Source: Gilvirhabdus luticola (GTDB lineage: Bacteria > Bacteroidota > Bacteroidia > Flavobacteriales > Flavobacteriaceae). Taken from it: a stretch of DNA of 64,000 bases. The translations under genes and the position numbers were made by a program. Position 1 is the stretch's first letter. Each line of letters opens with the position of its first letter. Positions 36,738 to 45,771 of this stretch are shown in pieces. The stretch lies in NCBI RefSeq assembly GCF_032583975.1, contig NZ_JAWHTF010000001.1; one strand, 5' to 3'. The notes below the pieces were generated by a model. The model worked only from the letters and a program-made list of their open reading frames with translations. It made no database searches and was not told the DNA's origin.

Positions 36738-37136
36738 ATGAAAACAATAAAAAAACAATTCAGAACAGTATCGTTACTTTTTGGGGTGATAATTATGTTG
36801 CAAAGTTGTACGGTTTATAAATCAACTGCTGTTACGTTAGATCAAGCGGCAAAAACTGAAAACAAAGTAAAGATTAAAACCAAATCTAATAATACGTTAA
36901 AGTTTAAAAGAGTTGATTTTGAAGATGGAAAATATTATGGTGTCAAGAAAGTAAATGGAGCCTCTTTAAAAACACCTTTAGAAGAAAATAATTTTTCTTT
37001 AATACGAGTCAAAAATAAAACATTATCAACTGTTTTAAGTATAGGTGTTCCTGTAGTTGTTGTTGGCGGCTTAACGGCAATTGCTGCAGCAAGCTGTTGC
37101 GGTATAGATTTGAGTAATGTTGATTGGAATAACTAA
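36738..37136 (+). CDS. Small lipoprotein (family copy 2)
   Basis: This 132-aa protein has a clear lipoprotein signal: basic N-terminus, hydrophobic core and lipobox LQSC (Cys ~24). The mature part begins CTVYKS, then a ~70-residue domain (KVKIKTKSN, KFKRVDFEDGKYYGVKKV), then KNKTLSTVLSIG and a hydrophobic glycine-rich C-terminal helix. Its neighbour at 37153 is clearly a duplicate. Probably anchored in the inner leaflet of the outer membrane or the periplasmic leaflet of the inner one; function unknown. Confidence 0.75.
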   Translation: MKTIKKQFRTVSLLFGVIIMLQSCTVYKSTAVTLDQAAKTENKVKIKTKSNNTLKFKRVDFEDGKYYGVKKVNGASLKTPLEENNFSLIRVKNKTLSTVLSIGVPVVVVGGLTAIAAASCCGIDLSNVDWNN

Positions 37137-37152
37137 TGATCATATTATTATC

Positions 37153-37536
37153 ATGAAAATAATAAAAAAACAATTCAAATTAATTGCCTTAATCTTATGC
37201 ATGTTAATCTTATTTCAAGGCTGTACAGTTTATAAATCTGTTCCCATTTCACTGGAACAAGCTGTGAAAAATGAATCTAAAGTTAGAGTTAAAACCAAGA
37301 GTAACGAGAAATTTAAATTTAACAGAATAGGTGAGGAAGATGGTAATTTTTACGGTGTAAAGAAAACTAATAATGTAGAGGTCAAGACTCTTTTAGATGA
37401 AGAATATATCAATACAATTAACGAAAAGGACAAAACATTATCAACTGTTTTAAGTATTGGAATTCCGCTTGTAATCATAGGTGTTCTTGGAGCCATTGTG
37501 ATCGATACAAGTTTAGGCTCTTATGGGTTTCTGTAA
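37153..37536 (+). CDS. Small lipoprotein (family copy 3)
   Basis: This 127-aa paralogue of the preceding gene shares the signal MKIIKKQFKLIALIL, the lipobox FQGC, CTVYKS, LEQAVKNESKVRVKTKSN, GNFYGVKKTNN and DKTLSTVLSIGIP. I use the ATG at 37153, not an upstream one at 37117, because it alone gives a proper signal peptide and matches the paralogue start. It lies 16 bp after copy 2. A recent tandem duplication is likely. Confidence 0.78.
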   Translation: MKIIKKQFKLIALILCMLILFQGCTVYKSVPISLEQAVKNESKVRVKTKSNEKFKFNRIGEEDGNFYGVKKTNNVEVKTLLDEEYINTINEKDKTLSTVLSIGIPLVIIGVLGAIVIDTSLGSYGFL

Positions 37537-37561
37537 TTTTTGATAAAATCAATTAAAAAAA

Positions 37562-38098
37562 ATGAAAACACTTAAAAAACAAATTAAAACATTGCTTTTT
37601 TCAATTGCACTAATTATTGGAGTAAATAGTTATTCACAGAATAAACCTGATAAGATAAAAGTTTATAAAGCTTGGGTGAAATTAATGAATGGATCAATAG
37701 AAAAAGGTGTTTTGTATTTGGCTGATAGTACAGGAGTAAGTTTGTCAGATGGTATGACTTCCGATAATTTACAATATATAGAAGCAGAAAAAATAAGAGA
37801 AATAAGAATTCGGAAAAAAGGAAGTGTTGGAAAAGGAGTATGGATTGGTGCTTTGTCCGGGGCTACATTGGGTGCAATTATAGGGCTTGCGAGTGGTGAT
37901 GATCAAGGTGGTTGGTTTGGTTTTTCAAAAGAAGAAAAAGCAGCGATGAATGCTGTTGGATTTGGAGTTGTTGGAGCTGGATTTGGAGCACTAGGAGGTA
38001 ATGCGAAAAAGAAAATAATTATTAACGGACATACCAATATTTATTTAGAAAATCTTAAGCTTATTAAGAGTAATTCTTTGACGCGAAATACTAAATAA
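37562..38098 (+). CDS. Exported glycine-zipper protein, 178 aa
   Basis: Cleavable signal peptide (MKTLKKQIKTLLFSIALI ... SYSQ). A small beta domain follows (KVYKAWVKLMNGSIEKGVLYLADSTGVSLSD across ~35-65, then EKIREIRIRKKG). Residues ~85-145 form a Gly/Ala-rich double segment (GKGVWIGALSGATLGAIIG, GFGVVGAGFGALGG) of glycine-zipper type that can insert into membranes. It ends the cluster 26 bp after lipoprotein copy 3. Function unknown. Confidence 0.72.
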   Translation: MKTLKKQIKTLLFSIALIIGVNSYSQNKPDKIKVYKAWVKLMNGSIEKGVLYLADSTGVSLSDGMTSDNLQYIEAEKIREIRIRKKGSVGKGVWIGALSGATLGAIIGLASGDDQGGWFGFSKEEKAAMNAVGFGVVGAGFGALGGNAKKKIIINGHTNIYLENLKLIKSNSLTRNTK

Positions 38099-38134
38099 AA
38101 TAGATTTTACCGTAAAAAATTTGTGATTATGCAT

Positions 38135-38167
38135 AAAAAAACCTCACAATATCTTTGCGAGGTTTCC
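38135..38167 (-). terminator. pnp terminator
   Basis: On the minus strand AAACCTCGCAA pairs with TTGTGAGGTTT (one G-U pair) and is followed by a run of T. It lies about 23 bp after the pnp stop, facing the plus-strand cluster. Confidence 0.7.
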
Positions 38168-38189
38168 GTATATAATTTAATAAAAGAGT

Positions 38190-40427
38190 TTAATCTCTTT
38201 TATCTTCTCTCGGTCTTCTATCATCACGACGATTATCACGATTTCTGTTGTCGCGACCTCTATTATCACGACCACGAGTATTATCTCTTGGAGGTCTTTC
38301 TTTAAACCCTTCTGGTTTAGGTAAGATGGCTTTACGAGATACTTTTTCTTTACGTGTTCTTGGATCTACTCCAAAGTATTTCACATCAAAAACGTCTCCC
38401 ATGTTTACTACGTCAGAAACATTTTCGGTACGTTCCCAAGCCAATTCACTTACATGCAATAGAACTTCATTTCCTGGAGCATCAGTATATTCTACAACAG
38501 CTCCAAAGTCTAACATCTTAATGACTTTTACTTCATATACGCTACCAACTTCAGGTTTAAACATTAATGATTCAATTTTAGCTAATACTTGGTCAATACC
38601 ATTTTGATCTGTGCCTAGAATTTCTACAATTCCTTCTTCAGTTACAGGGTCTTCATTTATGACTATCGTCGTCTTGGTCTCTTTTTGTAATTCTTGAATG
38701 ACTTTTCCACCAGGACCAATCAATGCACCAATAAACTCATTCGGGATTACCCTTGTTATCATTTTTGGAGCATGAGGTTTTACGTCGGCATTTGGAGCCG
38801 AAATAGTATCGGTTAATTTTTCAAGAATATGTAAACGTCCATCGCGAGCTTGTTTAAGTGCTTTTACTAGAATCTCATAAGACAATCCTTTTACCTTTAT
38901 ATCCATTTGACAAGCAGTAATACCATCAGCAGTTCCAGTGACCTTAAAGTCCATGTCGCCTAAATGATCTTCATCACCTAAAATATCTGATAAAACAGCA
39001 TATTTATCACCTTCAGATATTAATCCCATAGCGATACCAGAAACAGGTTTCTTTAACTGAACACCTGCATCCATTAATGCCATTGTACCCGAACAAACAG
39101 TTGCCATTGATGACGAACCATTACTTTCTAATACTTCACTTACAATACGAACAGTATACGGACAATCTTCTGGCACCATGCCTTTTAAAGCACGCTGTGC
39201 TAAATTACCATGTCCTACTTCACGGCGTGATGTACCACGAATTGGTCTTGCTTCTCCAGTTGAAAAAGGAGGGAAATTGTAGTGTAAATAAAAACGTTCT
39301 TCGCCTTCAAACGACGGCATGTCTATTTGGTTGGCTTCTCTACTTGTTCCTAATGTTACTGTAGCTAACGCTTGGGTTTCTCCACGAGTGAAAATCGCAG
39401 ATCCATGTGTTGATGGTAAATAATCAATTTCGCACCAAATTGGTCTGATTTCGTCAGTCTTTCTGCCATCCAATCGCAACCCTTCATTTAAGGTTAAATC
39501 ACGAATGGCAGCCTTTTCAGCTTTGCTATAATATTTAGATACTAAACCACCAATATCTTCTAATTCTTCTTCAGAAAAAGTAGCTTTTATTTCTTCTTTT
39601 ATTTCTGCGAAGGCAGCACTTCTTTCATGTTTAGATGAACCTCCTTTTGCTACAGCATAGACTTTATCATATGCCATATCGTGAATTTTCTTTGCTAAAT
39701 CTTCATCTTCTCTTTCAGGTTCGTATTCACGAACTTCTTTTTTACCAAATGCTTCAGCCAGTCTTACTTGAGCGGCACATTGTACTTTAATAGCTTCATG
39801 AGCAAACTTAATTGCTTCAGCCATTTCTTCTTCAGATATTTCTTTCATTTCACCTTCAACCATCATCACAGAATCTGCAGAAGCACCAATAACCATATCA
39901 ATATCTGATTCTGCTAATTGAGCATAAGAAGGGTTGATAATAAATTCGCCATTTATACGACCAACTCTGGCTTCAGAAATTGGACATTCAAATGGAAAAT
40001 CAGATAATTGAATAGCTGCAGAAGCGGCTAAACCTGCCATAGCATCTGGCATAACGTCGTCATCATGAGACATTAATTGAATCATCACTTGTGTTTCACT
40101 GTGATAATCTTTTGGGAATAACGGACGTAAAACACGGTCTACTAAACGCATAGTTAATACTTCGCCGTCACTTGGTCTTGCTTCTCTTTTAAAGAAGCCT
40201 CCAGGATAACGTCCAGCTGCCGCAAATTTTTCTCTATAATCAACGGTTAGTGGTAGAAAATCTACATCACTTTGTTTGTAATTGGAAACTACTGTACATA
40301 ACAACATACATTTTCCTGATTGCACCACAACACTACCATGAGCTTGTTTTGCTAATTTTCCGGTTTCGATAGAAATTTCTCTACCATCACCAAGGTCAAT
40401 GACCTCTTTAAATGTTTTTGGAATCAT
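38190..40427 (-). CDS. pnp: Polyribonucleotide nucleotidyltransferase (PNPase)
   Basis: This 745-aa protein has two RNase PH domains (about 1-225 and 310-555), a KH domain with IGPGGKVIQELQ, and an S1 domain (VGSVYEVKVIKMLDFGAVV). The last ~45 residues are a basic RGRDNR-rich low-complexity tail, an RNA-binding addition frequent in this phylum. PNPase degrades RNA 3'-5' with phosphate. It follows rpsO on the same strand, the classic rpsO-pnp pairing, although a bidirectional hairpin lies between them. Confidence 0.96.
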   Translation of the reverse strand: MIPKTFKEVIDLGDGREISIETGKLAKQAHGSVVVQSGKCMLLCTVVSNYKQSDVDFLPLTVDYREKFAAAGRYPGGFFKREARPSDGEVLTMRLVDRVLRPLFPKDYHSETQVMIQLMSHDDDVMPDAMAGLAASAAIQLSDFPFECPISEARVGRINGEFIINPSYAQLAESDIDMVIGASADSVMMVEGEMKEISEEEMAEAIKFAHEAIKVQCAAQVRLAEAFGKKEVREYEPEREDEDLAKKIHDMAYDKVYAVAKGGSSKHERSAAFAEIKEEIKATFSEEELEDIGGLVSKYYSKAEKAAIRDLTLNEGLRLDGRKTDEIRPIWCEIDYLPSTHGSAIFTRGETQALATVTLGTSREANQIDMPSFEGEERFYLHYNFPPFSTGEARPIRGTSRREVGHGNLAQRALKGMVPEDCPYTVRIVSEVLESNGSSSMATVCSGTMALMDAGVQLKKPVSGIAMGLISEGDKYAVLSDILGDEDHLGDMDFKVTGTADGITACQMDIKVKGLSYEILVKALKQARDGRLHILEKLTDTISAPNADVKPHAPKMITRVIPNEFIGALIGPGGKVIQELQKETKTTIVINEDPVTEEGIVEILGTDQNGIDQVLAKIESLMFKPEVGSVYEVKVIKMLDFGAVVEYTDAPGNEVLLHVSELAWERTENVSDVVNMGDVFDVKYFGVDPRTRKEKVSRKAILPKPEGFKERPPRDNTRGRDNRGRDNRNRDNRRDDRRPREDKRD

Positions 40428-40597
40428 AAATATTTTTAATTATTACTCCGAATATTATATAACGAAATAATGTTAAACAATGGTCGTTGTGTTGTTGTAG
40501 TTGTTGTGAGACCAATGAAAAACTAAAGCTAGTTTCTTCTATTTCTGAAACGATTTTCAGAATGTTAATTATCCTCGATTTTATTTCGAGTTAAAAC

Positions 40598-40625
40598 AAA
40601 AAAGAGGCATAATAGCCTCTTTTTT
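40598..40625. terminator. Hairpin between rpsO and pnp
   Basis: AAAAAAGAGGC (40598-40608) pairs perfectly with GCCTCTTTTTT-type sequence (40615-40625) around a 6-nt loop, directly after the rpsO stop. It is a terminator or RNA-processing site. Confidence 0.75.
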
Positions 40626-40629
40626 ATGA

Positions 40630-40899
40630 TTATTTTCTTAATCCTAATTCTTTTACTATTGCACGATATCTCATGATATCCTTTTTAGTAAGGTAGTCTA
40701 GTAAAGCACGACGCTTACCAACTAATTTTACTAATGAACGCTCTGTATTATAATCTTTACGATTGTTTTTTAAGTGTTCAGTTAAGTGATTAATTCTGTG
40801 TGTAAATAATGCAATTTGTCCTTCAGCAGAACCAGTGTTTTTTGCATCTTTACCATGCTTTTTAAAGATTTTCTCTTTAACTTCTTTTGTTAAATACAT
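40630..40899 (-). CDS. rpsO: 30S ribosomal protein S15
   Basis: This 89-aa protein is the standard length for S15, with the family blocks GSAEGQIALFTHRINHL and KLVGKRRALLDYL. S15 binds 16S rRNA and nucleates the 30S platform. A good promoter with both -33 and -7 elements lies just upstream, and a short hairpin CGAAAG/CTTTCG (40932-40948) in the leader could be an autoregulatory site. It precedes pnp on the same strand. Confidence 0.97.
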   Translation of the reverse strand: MYLTKEVKEKIFKKHGKDAKNTGSAEGQIALFTHRINHLTEHLKNNRKDYNTERSLVKLVGKRRALLDYLTKKDIMRYRAIVKELGLRK

Positions 40900-40953
40900 T
40901 CCAATATTTATTTAAATAATTTTTATGTACACGAAAGCCCTTCTTTCGAGCGG

Positions 40954-40982
40954 CAAATATAGTAATTTTTAATGAGATACAA
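40954..40982 (-). promoter_or_regulatory. rpsO promoter (TTG-N18-TATATTTG)
   Basis: On the minus strand, TTG at 40982-40980 and TATATTTG at 40961-40954 are 18 bp apart, matching the Bacteroidota consensus. The predicted transcript starts ~45 nt before the rpsO ATG and includes a small hairpin. Confidence 0.65.
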
Positions 40983-41019
40983 ATTTATTTAGAAAAATAG
41001 AATTCTGACAAAAAACATG

Positions 41020-41877
41020 TCAAACTCTCAATGGTTGATTTAAAATTAAATCGAGGTATTTATTAATTTTATTTTTTAAATCTTTTCGGTGAGAAATACA
41101 ATCTAGAAATCCATGTTCTAATAAAAACTCTGCAGTTTGAAAACCTTCGGGTAATTCTTTTCCTGTAGTATCTCTTACAACTCTGGGTCCAGCAAAACCA
41201 ATAAGCGCTCCTGGTTCACTCATGTTAATATCTCCTAGCATTGCAAAAGATGCTGTTGTACCACCAGTTGTTGGGTCTGTACAAAGAGAAATATAAGGGA
41301 TTTTAGCTTCTGCCAATTGTGCCAATTTTGCTGATGTTTTAGCTAATTGAAGTAATGACAATGCAGCTTCCATCATTCTTGCTCCACCAGATTTTGAAAT
41401 AATTAGGAAAGGAATTTTCTTTTTTAAGGCATAATCTGCTGCTCTAGCTATTTTTTCACCAACAACACTTCCCATAGAACCACCAATGAAACTAAAATCC
41501 ATTGCAGCTATAACCAAATCTTTTCCTTTAGATTTCCCTACAGCCGTTCTAACGGCATCTTTAAGTTTTGTTTTCTCTTGTGCAGCCTTTAATCTATCAG
41601 GATATTTTTTTGTATCAACAAATTTTAATGGATCTTTTGATTCTAATTTGGCATCTAGTTCTTTGTATTCATTATCATCAAAAAGAATGTTGAAATACTC
41701 TTCACTACCTATTCTTACATGATAATCATCTTCTGGGCTTACATAAAAGTTTTTTTCAAGCTCTTCTGTATCTACTACTTTACCAGTTGGAGATTTATAC
41801 CAAAGACCTTTTGGTGTGTCTTTTTTCTCTTCTGTAGATGTTGTTATTCCTTTTGTTTTTCTTTTGAACCAAGACAT
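41020..41877 (-). CDS. accD: Acetyl-CoA carboxylase carboxyltransferase subunit beta, zinc-ribbon cysteines absent
   Basis: This 285-aa carboxyltransferase beta subunit has the core blocks FIGGSMGSVVGEKI, SKSGGARMMEAALSL, SLCTDPTTGGTTAS and IGFAGPRVV. It transfers CO2 from carboxybiotin to acetyl-CoA, the first step in fatty acid synthesis. In E. coli AccD the N-terminal zinc ribbon has two CxxC pairs; here the aligned positions read KSPTG and VSPEDD, with no cysteine, so no zinc can be bound. I recall the same in other Flavobacteriia. It lies downstream of fba on the same strand, 49 bp apart. Confidence 0.94.
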   Translation of the reverse strand: MSWFKRKTKGITTSTEEKKDTPKGLWYKSPTGKVVDTEELEKNFYVSPEDDYHVRIGSEEYFNILFDDNEYKELDAKLESKDPLKFVDTKKYPDRLKAAQEKTKLKDAVRTAVGKSKGKDLVIAAMDFSFIGGSMGSVVGEKIARAADYALKKKIPFLIISKSGGARMMEAALSLLQLAKTSAKLAQLAEAKIPYISLCTDPTTGGTTASFAMLGDINMSEPGALIGFAGPRVVRDTTGKELPEGFQTAEFLLEHGFLDCISHRKDLKNKINKYLDLILNQPLRV

Positions 41878-41926
41878 ATTTTTGGGAATAATTATTTTTT
41901 GTTAGTAGTACAAAGCTACATAAAAA

Positions 41927-42994
41927 TTATAATGTGTTTACATTATTTAAATCTTCAAATGCTTTTTTAAGCCTTTCTACAAAAGTTACTTCGCCTTTAC
42001 GCAACCATACTCTAGGATCGTAGTATTTTTTATTTGGAGAGTCATCTCCTTCTGGATTACCGATTTGCGATTGAAGATAAGCTTCATTTTGTTTCATATA
42101 ATCACGAACGCCAGACATGAAAGCATATTGCATATCAGTGTCGATATTCATTTTAATAACTCCATAACCAATAGCTTCACGAATTTCTTCGACTGTAGAC
42201 CCAGAACCTCCGTGAAAAACAAAATCTATATGATTGTGTTCCACACCATACTTTTCTGTAATATATTCTTGCGAATTCTTAAGAATCTTTGGAGTAAGTT
42301 TAACATTACCCGGTTTGTAAACTCCATGTACATTACCAAAAGCCGCCGCTATAGTAAATTGGCTACTTACTTTGCTTAACTCTTCATATGCATAAGCAAC
42401 TTCTTCTGGTTGTGTGTATAATTTTGAATCATCAACATCTGTATTATCAACACCATCTTCTTCTCCTCCCGTAATTCCTAATTCAATTTCAAGAGTCATT
42501 CCCATTTTGCTCATGCGAGTAAGGTATTGTTTACAGATTTCGATGTTTTCTTCAATAGGTTCTTCACTTAGATCTATCATGTGAGAGCTATAAAGAGGTT
42601 TTCCTGTTTCAGCAAAATGCTTTTCACTTGCCTCTAGTATTCCATCTATCCAAGGCAATAATTTTTTAGCACAATGATCTGTATGTAAAATTACAGGAAC
42701 ACCATAGGCTTCTGCCATTAAATGTACGTGTTTTGCTCCTGCAATACTTCCAGCAATAGCTGCTTTTTGATTGTCATTGCTTAATCCTTTACCAGCATTA
42801 AACTGTCCTCCTCCATTTGAAAATTGAATGATAACAGGTGCATTTAAAGCGGCAGCAGTTTCAAGTACACCATTAATGGTGTTTGATCCAATAACATTTA
42901 CTGCAGGCAAAGCAAATCCTTTTGATTTTGCAAGTTTGAAAATTTCTTGAACTTCATTCCCTGTTGCTACACCAGGTTTTATATTGTGGCCCAT
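41927..42994 (-). CDS. fbaA: Class II fructose-bisphosphate aldolase
   Basis: This 355-aa zinc aldolase of the long (class IIA) type has HTDHC near residue 110 (metal-binding), GITGGEEDGVDN, FGNVHGVYKPGNV and HGGSGSTVEEI. It interconverts fructose 1,6-bisphosphate with two triose phosphates. I choose the start at 42994 (MGHNIKPGVATG) because a promoter-like TACTTTTG at 43025-43032 overlaps the longer ATG at 43027. Confidence 0.95.
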   Translation of the reverse strand: MGHNIKPGVATGNEVQEIFKLAKSKGFALPAVNVIGSNTINGVLETAAALNAPVIIQFSNGGGQFNAGKGLSNDNQKAAIAGSIAGAKHVHLMAEAYGVPVILHTDHCAKKLLPWIDGILEASEKHFAETGKPLYSSHMIDLSEEPIEENIEICKQYLTRMSKMGMTLEIELGITGGEEDGVDNTDVDDSKLYTQPEEVAYAYEELSKVSSQFTIAAAFGNVHGVYKPGNVKLTPKILKNSQEYITEKYGVEHNHIDFVFHGGSGSTVEEIREAIGYGVIKMNIDTDMQYAFMSGVRDYMKQNEAYLQSQIGNPEGDDSPNKKYYDPRVWLRKGEVTFVERLKKAFEDLNNVNTL

Positions 42995-43024
42995 TTTAGT
43001 CTTTTTATAATGAAAATTAGACCT

Positions 43025-43032
43025 CAAAAGTA
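43025..43032 (-). promoter_or_regulatory. Probable -7 element of fbaA
   Basis: TACTTTTG on the minus strand, 30 bp before the chosen ATG, fits TAnnTTTG. No TTG at the -33 spacing. It supports the shorter fbaA start. Confidence 0.4.
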
Positions 43033-43123
43033 AACAATTTTTAACTAAATGAAGCCTATTTTTTATTAAGTTGAACGTAAATTTTACGAAAACGTTATAG
43101 GTTTTTTTGGTTGTGCCAAGATA

Positions 43124-45646
43124 TTAGAAAGGATAGTTAATACCTATATTGTATACTGCATTTCTAAAGTTATAATCATTAAACCATCTATTGTTTTCAT
43201 TATATGCTGGATTGTATGTTTTGAAACCAATATCAAATCTAAAAACAAAAAAACCAAAATCGTATCGTAACCCAAAACCTGAACCAATAGCTATGTCTTT
43301 TAATGAACCAAAGCTGTCAAATGTTGCATTTGGGTCTTCAACATCATCAAAAACATTCCAGATGTTTCCAGCATCAACAAATAATGCACCATTTAAGCTT
43401 TCAAAAATATTGAATCGCTGTTCTAAACTAAAGGCAAGTTTCATGTTGGCTTCGTTAAACTCGTTTGTACTTGATGTACCTCCTGGTCCAAGATTATATG
43501 CAGTCCACGCTCTATTGTCATTAGCACCGCCAGCAAAAAAACTTTTAGAAAAAGGAATATTTGTTGAGTTACCGTAAGGAATTGCAATACCAAAAAATGC
43601 TCTAATTGCGAATATATTTTTTTTAGATAAATCCCAATGTTTAATATAGTCGAACTCTGTTTTTACATATTGTGAATAGGCAACGTTGAAAATTTCATAT
43701 TTGCCTTCTTCATTTTTATCTTGCCCAATTATTTTTGACATATTCGACAGCAAATTTCCAGCTAATTCAAGTTTAAGACGAAAGATTGAAAAATTTTCAT
43801 CAAAGAGGTTTGTTCGGTTATCTTTTGTAAAACCAAAGCTAGAAGCAAAAATCAAGTTGTTTTCTGTTAAACGTTGTTCTCTTTCATTAATGTCTGAAAC
43901 GGTTTGATATTCTGGGTCGCTCGGAGTTATTGCTGTATTTTCATTCAATACATCATTAATAAAATCATCTGTTTGATCTGGAAATGTTAAATCTTCTCCA
44001 TTATTATAATTTATGTCTTGTGAAATATTGTTTAGAGTATTGTAAGAATTTTTATAAACACCAAAATAGTTATCTGGATTCAGGTTTCTAACGTATTGTA
44101 TGTTAAATAGGTCTAATCTGTTGGTCCAAGAATTTGATGGGCGCCATCGGTAATTTAAGACACCATTTAATGTTTGTTTGTCTAGACCAATATTTCTTTG
44201 TCCAGTATAAGAAACACTCATTCTAGTACTTGGAGACATATATTTAGGTATAATTCTTTCTGTATTGAAAGGTAAAAGTAACCGAGGCAAAGTAAGTTTT
44301 AAATCTAAACCAGTTTCAGTAATATCAAAAAATTGGTCTTTATCATTTCCAGCATCTTTTGAAGCACCAATTGACCCAAATGCAGAAAGCTGTAGTGTTT
44401 CAGCCCCATTAAAAACATTTCTCATAAGTATACTTGGATTTACAGAAAACCCAATTGTTTGAATATTGCTTTGAGAGACTTCGGCGGCAAAGCCAAGACT
44501 GAACTTTTTTAACGGTGTTAAGTATATATTTGCAGTGAGTGTTGTGTCTGGATTTTCAATGTATTGAATATTAGGATATTTAAATGTTTTTAACTCACTT
44601 ATATGTCTGTAAGTTAAAGTTCTATCTGAATCCTTGAACACTTCTCCGGGATTTATAAAAACGGCATTTGTAATTGCTTTTGGCTTATACTTCATCTCTC
44701 CAATACTATAAAAATTATAACCATTAAATGTATTAGTGTTGGTGGCAGTTTCGCCTTTATTTTCGTAAGAAGAATCGGTAAAAATATTAACATCCCTTAC
44801 TTTATAAATATTAAAAGGTCTTCTCACGACTGAATCTTGAGTTCTTAAGGAACGATTTTTTATTTGAAGACCTACATTTACTTTTTTGTTCGTACCAACC
44901 GTATCGATTTCAAAACCTATGTAATCCTGACTAAAATGAAAGACACCAGAGTTCCTTAAGTTGTTTGTGATTCTATTTCTTTCATTTTCGAAATTTATTG
45001 TTTTATACTGTTCACCTTTTTTTATAATTGATTCTTCTTTTGATTTTTGATACAAAGAATCTACTGCAGGAGTTGCAATTTTTGTTGAAATAGAATCTAT
45101 AATAAAGCCTTGACCAGTTTTTACTTTATAGTTCACTTTAGCACGCTGCTTATCAATCTCTTCAATATTATAAGTGGCATCCACATTAAACCATCCGTTA
45201 TGAAAATAATAATCTTTTAAATGTTTTGCAGACTTTTCTGTTTTTTCCTGATCCACAATTGTTGGAGCTTCGCCTGTTTCTTTAAGCCATTGGTTAAAAC
45301 TCTTTCTAGACTCAACATACTTGTCCAATTGTTTTTTTGATAACTTATTTTCTAGTCTTTGTCTTTTTTTAGGGTTTTTATCAATGCCAGCGTTTATAAT
45401 TGAATCGATATTTGGGCGTGCAGAATTGTATATATATAGTCTTAAAGGGATACCAAACATCTTTCTGTTTGGTTGTTGATAAATTAGATTATTGATGACT
45501 TCGGTTTTGTTTTTATCTTCGTTAACATACACATCATTATCCAAAAGCAAATACTCATCTTCTGCAACCCTTTTTACTGAATTACAGGAGTTAATTAATC
45601 CTGTAATTACAATTAATAATGTTATTTTAGAGAGATTTAGTTTCAA
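43124..45646 (-). CDS. tamL: TamL-type BamA/Omp85 outer-membrane lipoprotein
   Basis: This 840-aa protein has a lipoprotein signal (lipobox INSC, Cys ~21), POTRA-like repeats in the N-terminal half (about 25-400) and a C-terminal Omp85 beta-barrel ending in IGINYPF, an aromatic terminal beta-signal. Barrel blocks such as FFAGGANDNRAWTAYNLGPGG match the family's RGF-containing region; the loop reads NDNRAW here. Bacteroidota TamL is a lipidated BamA relative thought to work with TamB in envelope assembly; no tamB is adjacent. Monocistronic, divergent from the RNA methyltransferase. Confidence 0.87.
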   Translation of the reverse strand: MKLNLSKITLLIVITGLINSCNSVKRVAEDEYLLLDNDVYVNEDKNKTEVINNLIYQQPNRKMFGIPLRLYIYNSARPNIDSIINAGIDKNPKKRQRLENKLSKKQLDKYVESRKSFNQWLKETGEAPTIVDQEKTEKSAKHLKDYYFHNGWFNVDATYNIEEIDKQRAKVNYKVKTGQGFIIDSISTKIATPAVDSLYQKSKEESIIKKGEQYKTINFENERNRITNNLRNSGVFHFSQDYIGFEIDTVGTNKKVNVGLQIKNRSLRTQDSVVRRPFNIYKVRDVNIFTDSSYENKGETATNTNTFNGYNFYSIGEMKYKPKAITNAVFINPGEVFKDSDRTLTYRHISELKTFKYPNIQYIENPDTTLTANIYLTPLKKFSLGFAAEVSQSNIQTIGFSVNPSILMRNVFNGAETLQLSAFGSIGASKDAGNDKDQFFDITETGLDLKLTLPRLLLPFNTERIIPKYMSPSTRMSVSYTGQRNIGLDKQTLNGVLNYRWRPSNSWTNRLDLFNIQYVRNLNPDNYFGVYKNSYNTLNNISQDINYNNGEDLTFPDQTDDFINDVLNENTAITPSDPEYQTVSDINEREQRLTENNLIFASSFGFTKDNRTNLFDENFSIFRLKLELAGNLLSNMSKIIGQDKNEEGKYEIFNVAYSQYVKTEFDYIKHWDLSKKNIFAIRAFFGIAIPYGNSTNIPFSKSFFAGGANDNRAWTAYNLGPGGTSSTNEFNEANMKLAFSLEQRFNIFESLNGALFVDAGNIWNVFDDVEDPNATFDSFGSLKDIAIGSGFGLRYDFGFFVFRFDIGFKTYNPAYNENNRWFNDYNFRNAVYNIGINYPF

Positions 45647-45771
45647 GTAAGTCTTATTATTAAAATCAAAAATACACTATTTCCATTGAAATTAAATATT
45701 TTAATATTTAAGGTGCTAATTACCTAAATTAATAATTATTCAGTTTCTTTATACGATAAAAATAGGTTTAA

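Noticed and set aside
37117..37152. Longer N-terminus for lipoprotein copy 3
   Set aside because: The extension overlaps copy 2 and destroys the signal peptide; the ATG at 37153 aligns with the paralogue.
38248..39364. Plus-strand frames inside pnp
   Set aside because: Opposite-strand shadows of a highly conserved gene; composition is not protein-like.
42995..43027. Longer fbaA start
   Set aside because: A promoter-like TACTTTTG overlaps that start codon, and family proteins begin at MGHNI-like sequence.
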